From Streptomyces collinus (GTDB lineage Bacteria > Actinomycetota > Actinomycetes > Streptomycetales > Streptomycetaceae): a stretch of DNA of 64,000 bases. The notes below the pieces were generated by a model, which worked only from the letters and a program-made list of their open reading frames with translations, searched no databases and was not told where the DNA came from. Where the stretch lies: positions 7,316,001 to 7,380,000 of the forward strand of contig NZ_CP133771.1 in NCBI RefSeq assembly GCF_031348265.1, written 5' to 3'. Made by a program: the position numbers and the translations under genes. Positions 58,323 to 64,000 of this stretch are shown one piece after another (positions within the stretch are counted from its first letter, which is position 1; every line of letters begins with the position of its first letter).

Positions 58323-60109
58323 GCCGGAGCCCCGCCAAGAAGAAGCGCGACATCGCGGGGGAGGCCTTCGCCGAGGGAATGCGGCTGCTGAGAGCCAACC
58401 CCGCTCTCGCGGCCGTGGAGTTCGACGTCTGCCGCCACGAGGAGTGCCGTCTCGCGCCCCGCGACGGGCTCGTGGTCGTCGACTCCGACGGCGATCTGCA
58501 CGTCCACCCGCTGCGCCACGCCGAGCCCGCAGCCTGGGCCTGGGCGCTCGCCCACGCCGTCCTCCACCTCGGCTTCGGGCACGTCCCGGCCGTCAAGGGC
58601 GAACGCGTCCAGCCCGACCGCTTCGACCTCGCCGCCCGCTGCGCCGTCGTCAACCGCTTCCTGCTCGGCTTCAGCATCGGCGAGACCCCCGAGCACCTGC
58701 CCGCCTCCTACCCGGACGGCGACGAGGAGCAGCTCGCCGCCCGCTGGCGCCGCGACGGACTGCCCGCCGTCTACGAGCGCTGCGGCACGGCCGGCGACGA
58801 GCCCGACCAGCTGCTGACGCGGTGGACGGGCTGGTCCCAGCCGCCCGACTGGCAGCTGGCCTTCGCCACCGCCCTGACCCGGACGGTGTCCGCCGCGATG
58901 GACATGGCGGGCGGCCGCCGCGACAGCCTGGACGGCGAGGCACCCCGGCCGCGTCCCTGGCAGCGGGCGCTGAGCTGGTTCATCTCCTCCTATCCGCTGC
59001 TCGGCGGCATCGCGTCCGGCATCACGCTGGTCGCCGACGCCGAAGTCGCCCGCGCCCACGGCATCGCCATCGCGGCGGTCGACGCCGAGGCGGCCGAGAT
59101 CTACATCAACCCGCTGCGCGGGTTCGACGACGAGGAGTGGCGGTTCGTCCTCGCCCACGAGATGCTGCACGCCGCCCTGCGCCACGGCGACCGCTGCGGC
59201 ACCCGCGACCCCTACCTCTTCAACGTCGCCTGCGACTACGTCATCAACGGCTGGCTGACCGAGATGCAGGTCGGCAGCATGCCCGACGGGCTGCTCTACG
59301 ACCCCGGGCTCGCCGGCCTGTCCGCCGAGGAGGTCTACGACCGCATCACCGGCGACCTGCGCCGCACACGCCGGCTGGCCACACTGCGCGGCAAGGGCGT
59401 CGGTGACATCCTCGGCGGCCCGCTGGGCCCGCCCCGCGACTACGTCGACCTCGACGCCTTCTACCGCCGCGGCCTCGCCCAGGGCCTCGACCTGCACCAG
59501 CGGCAGGAGCGCGGCTTCCTGCCCGGCGGCCTGGTCGAGGAGATCCGCGCGCTGAGTCATCCGCCGCTGCCGTGGGACGCCCGGCTGGCCCGCTGGTTCG
59601 ACGAGTTCGTGCCCCGCCCCGAGCCGGTCCGCTCCTACGCCCGCCCCTCACGGCGCCAGGCGGCCACCCCCGCCATCCCGCGCGCCGGACGGTACTTCCC
59701 GCCCGAGGAGATCGCCCGCTGCACCTTCGGCGTGGTCCTTGACACCTCCGGTTCCATGGACCGTGTCCTCCTCGGCAAGGCCCTCGGCGCCATCGCCTCC
59801 TACGCCGGAGCGAGGGACGTACCGGCCGCCCGGGTCGTGTTCTGCGACGCCGCCCCGCACGACGCCGGCTACCTGCCCGTCACCGAGATCGCGGGCCGGG
59901 TCCGCGTCCACGGCCGCGGCGGCACCGTCCTGCAGCCCGGCATCGACCTGCTGCACCGCGCCGACGACTTCCCGCCCGGCGCGCCCGTCCTGATCATCAC
60001 CGACGGCTGGTGCGACGTGCTGCGGGTGCGGCGCGAACACGCGTACCTGATCCCGCGGGGCGCGCGGCTGCCGTTCACCGCCAGAGGGGAGGTCTTCCGC
60101 GTGAGTTGA
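58319..60109 (+). CDS. DUF2201 metallopeptidase-like/VWA-like protein
   Basis: 596 residues. Residues 240-330 hold the zinc peptidase signature EEWRFVLAHEMLHAALRHGD (HExxH) with NVACDYVINGWLTE after it. The N-terminal region has a degenerate counterpart, WAWALAHAVLHLGFGHV, in which Glu is replaced by Ala. Residues 475-596 are a VWA-like domain with the MIDAS-type DTSGSMDRVLLGKALG and GGTVLQPGIDLLHRADDF, ending in ITDGWCDVLRVRREHAYLI. GTG overlaps the MoxR stop. It is the likely partner or client of the AAA+ ATPase. Confidence 0.85.
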   Translation: MSRSPAKKKRDIAGEAFAEGMRLLRANPALAAVEFDVCRHEECRLAPRDGLVVVDSDGDLHVHPLRHAEPAAWAWALAHAVLHLGFGHVPAVKGERVQPDRFDLAARCAVVNRFLLGFSIGETPEHLPASYPDGDEEQLAARWRRDGLPAVYERCGTAGDEPDQLLTRWTGWSQPPDWQLAFATALTRTVSAAMDMAGGRRDSLDGEAPRPRPWQRALSWFISSYPLLGGIASGITLVADAEVARAHGIAIAAVDAEAAEIYINPLRGFDDEEWRFVLAHEMLHAALRHGDRCGTRDPYLFNVACDYVINGWLTEMQVGSMPDGLLYDPGLAGLSAEEVYDRITGDLRRTRRLATLRGKGVGDILGGPLGPPRDYVDLDAFYRRGLAQGLDLHQRQERGFLPGGLVEEIRALSHPPLPWDARLARWFDEFVPRPEPVRSYARPSRRQAATPAIPRAGRYFPPEEIARCTFGVVLDTSGSMDRVLLGKALGAIASYAGARDVPAARVVFCDAAPHDAGYLPVTEIAGRVRVHGRGGTVLQPGIDLLHRADDFPPGAPVLIITDGWCDVLRVRREHAYLIPRGARLPFTARGEVFRVS

Positions 60110-60187
60110 GCCGTAGTGTGATCGGATGGGGGACACGGGGCCCGGTGACGGGCCCGCACGCGAGTCCGCATGCGAAAGGAAGAACTC

Positions 60188-60616
60188 GTGGCTACCACGC
60201 GCTCCGCACACACGGTCTGGGAAGGCAACCTGCTCGAGGGCAACGGTGTCGTCACCTTCGACTCCTCCGGCGCCATCGGCGAGCAGCCGGTCACGTGGGC
60301 CTCGCGCGCCCAGGAGGCGAACGGCAAGACCAGCCCCGAGGAGCTGATCGCGGCCGCCCACTCCAGCTGCTTCTCCATGGCCTTCTCCAACATCCTCAAC
60401 AAGGCCGGGACGCCGCCCACCAAGCTCATCACCTCGGCCGACGTCTCCTTCCAGCCGGGCGAGGGCATCACCGGCATCCACCTCACCGTCGAAGGCACCG
60501 TCCCCGGCATCGACGAGGCTGCCTTCCAGGCCGCCGCCGACGAGGCCAAGACCGGCTGCCCGGTCAGCCAGGCCCTCAAGGCCACGCCCATCACGCTGAC
60601 CGCCAAGCTCGCCTGA
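60188..60616 (+). CDS. OsmC-family peroxiredoxin
   Basis: 142-residue thiol peroxidase reducing organic hydroperoxides. The peroxidatic Cys is in AAHSSCFSMAFSNILNKAG and the resolving Cys in DEAKTGCPVSQALKATPITL, as in OsmC/Ohr proteins. Start VATTRSAHTVWEGNLLEG fits the family. AAAGGAAG lies 7 nt before the GTG at 60188. A hairpin terminator follows at 60634. Confidence 0.92.
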   Translation: MATTRSAHTVWEGNLLEGNGVVTFDSSGAIGEQPVTWASRAQEANGKTSPEELIAAAHSSCFSMAFSNILNKAGTPPTKLITSADVSFQPGEGITGIHLTVEGTVPGIDEAAFQAAADEAKTGCPVSQALKATPITLTAKLA

Positions 60617-60633
60617 CCTGCGTCACCCCCGCC

Positions 60634-60665
60634 GCGCGGGCCCGCCCAGGAAGGGCGGCCCGCGC
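60634..60665 (+). terminator. Hairpin terminator after osmC-like gene
   Basis: GCGCGGGC-C-CGCCC pairs with GGGCG-GCCCGCGC around the loop AGGAA, 13 bp with one bulged C, 18 nt after the stop. Confidence 0.65.
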
Positions 60666-60738
60666 GTCGTCGTCGGTTCACCACCCCCGGCCGGGGTAGG
60701 AACCAGACGCCTCGAACCGCCGGGCCGGAAGGAACGCG

Positions 60739-62124
60739 ATGCTGCCGGGAACGTCCACGAACGCCACGGTGCTCGACTCCGCCACCCGCGACCGGACCCG
60801 CGTCCTGCTGCTGTTCAGCCTCTCCGGACGGCTCCGCCCCCGGAACACCGCCCTCGGCGCCCTGGTCGACCGCTACGACTACGGCCGCTTCGCCTCCCAC
60901 CTGATGACCAGCCAGGACGTGCTGCCCGTCCCGGTCCTCGACGAGCAGGTCGCGCCCCGGCGGCTGCGGCTGCCGCACGGCGACCACGGCCTGGGCCTCG
61001 CGTCGTTGCGGATCCTCGTCGTGACCAGCCCGCGCGGCGACGCCACCCTCGTCGTGGACTGCGCCTTCGCGGGCGAGACCACCGCCGGCGACCTCGCCGT
61101 CTGGCTGGCCACCACCTGCTTCGACCGGGAACGGATCGAGCTCGACGACCGCCCGCTCCTGCAGACGCTGGCCGCGCAGCTCGGCGGCCGGCCGCTCGCC
61201 CACGGCCAGAACGTGCACCAACTCGTCTTTCCCGGCGGCCGGTTACAGCGCGAACTGCTCAGCGCCGACGAGGCCCGCAAGGCGATCCTGCTCAACGAGA
61301 TCGTCTACCGCGGCCGGATGCCCTGGAACCCCGCAACCCCCTACGACGCGAGCCTCGCGCCCAACGTCAGGAACCACGGCCTCACCCTGTCCGCCCTCGG
61401 CCGGGGCGTCTCCGTCCAGACCGGCTGGGCCCCGCACGTGGAGAACGGCCTGGTCCTGGTCGCCGTCGGCATGATCTCCGCCCTGTCGGTGCTCCAGCGC
61501 GCCCGGCTGGCGGCCTTCGCCATGATGAAGGCCAACGAGCAGGCCCTGACCGACTCGCCCACCGAGATCCGCTCCCTGATCTCCCGCCTCTCCGCCGGTG
61601 TCAACGAACTCCAGCTCGACCTGGCCTTCGGCGTCGAGGCCTACGTCGACAGCCTGCTGATCCCCGAGATGGTCACGGAGGCGTTCCAGTCCTCGCTGCG
61701 TGACGCCCTCGGCATCCGCGACAGCCTGGAGAACTCGGCCCGCATGGTCGAGCGCCTGACCTCGGTGATCAGCGCCCGCTCCGCCGCCCTGGACGCCGAA
61801 CTCGCCGAACGCGACGACCGCCGCGACCGCACCGTCTCCGGCCTGGTCGCCGCGGCCACCCTCATCGCCCTGCCGCCGACCCTGCTGCTGGCCTTCTTCG
61901 GCGTGAACGGCACGAACGTCGACGAGCACCGCTCCATCCTCGACATGCGCGCCTACGGCACCGCCTACGCGCTGGCCTGGCTGCCCTTCGTCTTCCTGGT
62001 CGTGATCGGCTGGATCCTGCTCAGACGGGTCAGCACGCGCTCCGGCTCGCTGCTGCCCGCGCCCGACGACGCCTTCGCCCCCGTCCCGCCTCCCCGCTCG
62101 CCCTCCGGGAACCGACGACCATGA
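60739..62124 (+). CDS. CorA-like membrane protein of unknown function
   Basis: 461 residues. A soluble N-terminal part (LFSLSGRLRPRNTALGALVD and the segment VVTSPRGDATLVVDCAFAGE) is followed by a long helical region (RDALGIRDSLENSARMVERL) and two membrane helices near the end: LVAAATLIALPPTLLLAFFG and LPFVFLVVIGWILLRRV. The CorA loop GMN appears as GVNGTN, so a magnesium role is doubtful. ATG at 60739 follows GGAAGGA. It overlaps the GDPD gene by an ATGA. Confidence 0.65.
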   Translation: MLPGTSTNATVLDSATRDRTRVLLLFSLSGRLRPRNTALGALVDRYDYGRFASHLMTSQDVLPVPVLDEQVAPRRLRLPHGDHGLGLASLRILVVTSPRGDATLVVDCAFAGETTAGDLAVWLATTCFDRERIELDDRPLLQTLAAQLGGRPLAHGQNVHQLVFPGGRLQRELLSADEARKAILLNEIVYRGRMPWNPATPYDASLAPNVRNHGLTLSALGRGVSVQTGWAPHVENGLVLVAVGMISALSVLQRARLAAFAMMKANEQALTDSPTEIRSLISRLSAGVNELQLDLAFGVEAYVDSLLIPEMVTEAFQSSLRDALGIRDSLENSARMVERLTSVISARSAALDAELAERDDRRDRTVSGLVAAATLIALPPTLLLAFFGVNGTNVDEHRSILDMRAYGTAYALAWLPFVFLVVIGWILLRRVSTRSGSLLPAPDDAFAPVPPPRSPSGNRRP

Positions 62125-62861
62125 CGCCCCACCCCGCCGTCTCCGCCCACCGCGGCGGCTCCGAGCGCGCCGACCCCGCCACCTGGGAGGCGTACGAGGA
62201 CGCGATCGGGTCCGGCGCGGAGTACGTCGAGTTCGACATCCGCCGCACCGAGGACGGGGTCCTCGTCGTCTACCACGACCCCCGGGTCGGCCCCGCCGGG
62301 CCGCCGCTGTCCGCGCTCACGTATGCCGGGCTGTGCGAGCGGGCCGGGTACGCCGTGCCCGTGGTGGACGAGGTCATGGCGCTGATCGCCGGGAAGCTCG
62401 TGGCCCACCTCGACCTCAAGGAGACCGGCTACGAGCGGGAGGTGATCGACCGGGCGGTCGCCCTGCTCGGCACGGACGGGCTCGTCGTCACCACACTGGA
62501 GGACCGGTCCGTCGCCACCGTCACCCGGGCCTACCCCCGCGTGCGCACCGCCCTGTCCCTGGGGCGCGACCGCAGGGAACTCGCCCTGGCCCGGCTGCCC
62601 GGGACCCGGCTCAGCGAGCTGTTCCCCGCCCGCCGCATCCGGGCCTGCGGAGCGCACGGCGTCGCCGTCCACCAGCGGCTGGCCAGGACCAACGTGCTGC
62701 GCGAGGCGACCCGGCACGGCCTGTTCACCATGGTCTGGACCGTCAACGACGACGCCCTCATGCGGGCCTTCCTCGCCCACCCGCGCGTCGACGTGCTGGT
62801 CACCGACCGGCCCCGGCGCGCGGTGGCCCTGCGCGGCCCGGTCACCCCTTCGCGGCATTGA
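62121..62861 (+). CDS. Glycerophosphodiester phosphodiesterase-family protein
   Basis: 246 residues with the GDPD barrel signatures: AVSAHRGGSERADPATWEAY, AEYVEFDIRRTEDGVLVVYH with the metal ligands Glu-Asp and HDP, LVAHLDLKETGYEREVIDRA and the final GLFTMVWTVNDDALMRAFLA. GDPD enzymes split glycerophosphodiesters into glycerol-3-phosphate and alcohol. The PENT part of the first motif is altered to DPATW. No signal peptide is visible, so it should be cytosolic. Confidence 0.85.
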   Translation: MTPHPAVSAHRGGSERADPATWEAYEDAIGSGAEYVEFDIRRTEDGVLVVYHDPRVGPAGPPLSALTYAGLCERAGYAVPVVDEVMALIAGKLVAHLDLKETGYEREVIDRAVALLGTDGLVVTTLEDRSVATVTRAYPRVRTALSLGRDRRELALARLPGTRLSELFPARRIRACGAHGVAVHQRLARTNVLREATRHGLFTMVWTVNDDALMRAFLAHPRVDVLVTDRPRRAVALRGPVTPSRH

Positions 62862-62886
62862 CAACAGCGCACTCAAGTTTTGTGCT
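62857..62886 (+). promoter_or_regulatory. dnaK promoter with degenerate HAIR element
   Basis: TTGACA (62858-62863) and TGTGCT (62881-62886), 17 nt apart. ATTGACA-N7-ACTCAAG (62857-62877) is a half-conserved HspR-associated inverted repeat (CTTGAGT-N7-ACTCAAG): the right arm is perfect, the left keeps TTGA. It overlaps the end of the GDPD gene. Confidence 0.5.
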
Positions 62887-62928
62887 GGAGAGTGGGACGA
62901 GTCGTCGCCCTGGCGGAAGGGGACAGCG

Positions 62929-64000
<1,072 letters not shown>

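Overview
This window is high-GC actinobacterial DNA that reads as a Streptomyces chromosome. It has strong third-codon GC bias, many GTG starts and one TTG start, GGAGG-type ribosome binding sites, and a gas-vesicle cluster in the gvpO-A-F-G-Y-Z-J-L-S-K order typical of Streptomyces. No tRNA, rRNA, CRISPR array, insertion sequence or prophage was seen. Almost every large open frame antisense to the genes listed here is a GC-bias shadow and was left out.

Layout. (1) 1-6 kb: the ethylmalonyl-CoA arm of C2/C4 metabolism, with ethylmalonyl-CoA mutase meaA (cut by the window edge), crotonyl-CoA carboxylase/reductase ccr, a TetR regulator and a duplicated 3-hydroxyacyl-CoA dehydrogenase, all on the minus strand. 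ccr has a good promoter with an inverted repeat exactly filling its spacer. (2) 6.3-17.3 kb: HEAT-repeat protein, GNAT, RidA, secreted tripeptidyl-aminopeptidase-like hydrolase, a radical SAM protein of the Rv2578c type behind a LexA/SOS-like box, an SRPBCC protein, an MFS exporter fused to carboxypeptidase-regulatory-like domains, a PAS-GAF-SpoIIE-HATPase phosphatase and a methyltransferase. (3) 17.4-24.3 kb: a peptide and D-amino-acid peptide degradation block (M55, M20, S9 and S66 peptidases, tightly coupled), flanked by two decayed gene remnants, one of a DAO-type oxidase and one of an S15-like hydrolase. (4) 24.3-33 kb: GNAT, VOC, DUF1469 membrane protein, SDR, an F420-dependent LLM oxidoreductase, then a coupled operon of NDH-2-like dehydrogenase with a repeat-rich tail, transketolase and a stand-alone LigD-type polymerase domain. 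(5) 33-38.4 kb: the gas-vesicle operon, ended by a perfect hairpin. (6) 38.4-50.5 kb: a stress and envelope region: a 56-residue hydrophobic protein, methyltransferase, PAP2-diacylglycerol kinase fusion, MOSC protein, an ABC-F ATPase with a probable C-terminal frameshift, a baeRF-type peptidyl-tRNA hydrolase, DJ-1/PfpI protein, CBS protein, DUF2795 protein behind a SigB-type promoter, PoxB-like enzyme, SigB/F/G-type sigma factor and a His-rich surface protein. (7) 50.6-55 kb: an aminotransferase-fold protein without a visible catalytic lysine, coupled to a NAPE-PLD-like metallo-hydrolase; DedA protein coupled to an UlaG-like hydrolase; a small resolvase-like protein. (8) 55-64 kb: membrane-anchored phosphatase-superfamily protein, a MoxR AAA ATPase coupled to a metallopeptidase/VWA protein, OsmC, a CorA-like membrane protein, glycerophosphodiesterase, and the start of a dnaK paralogue behind a degenerate HAIR element.

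The genes suggest a region concerned with acyl-CoA carbon assimilation, peptide recycling, envelope and stress physiology. The best leads for new biology are the lysine-less aminotransferase plus NAPE-PLD pair, the MoxR plus metallopeptidase/VWA pair, the NDH-2/transketolase/polymerase operon, the SOS-like box on the radical SAM gene, and an interspersed repeat family found in two gaps between convergent genes.
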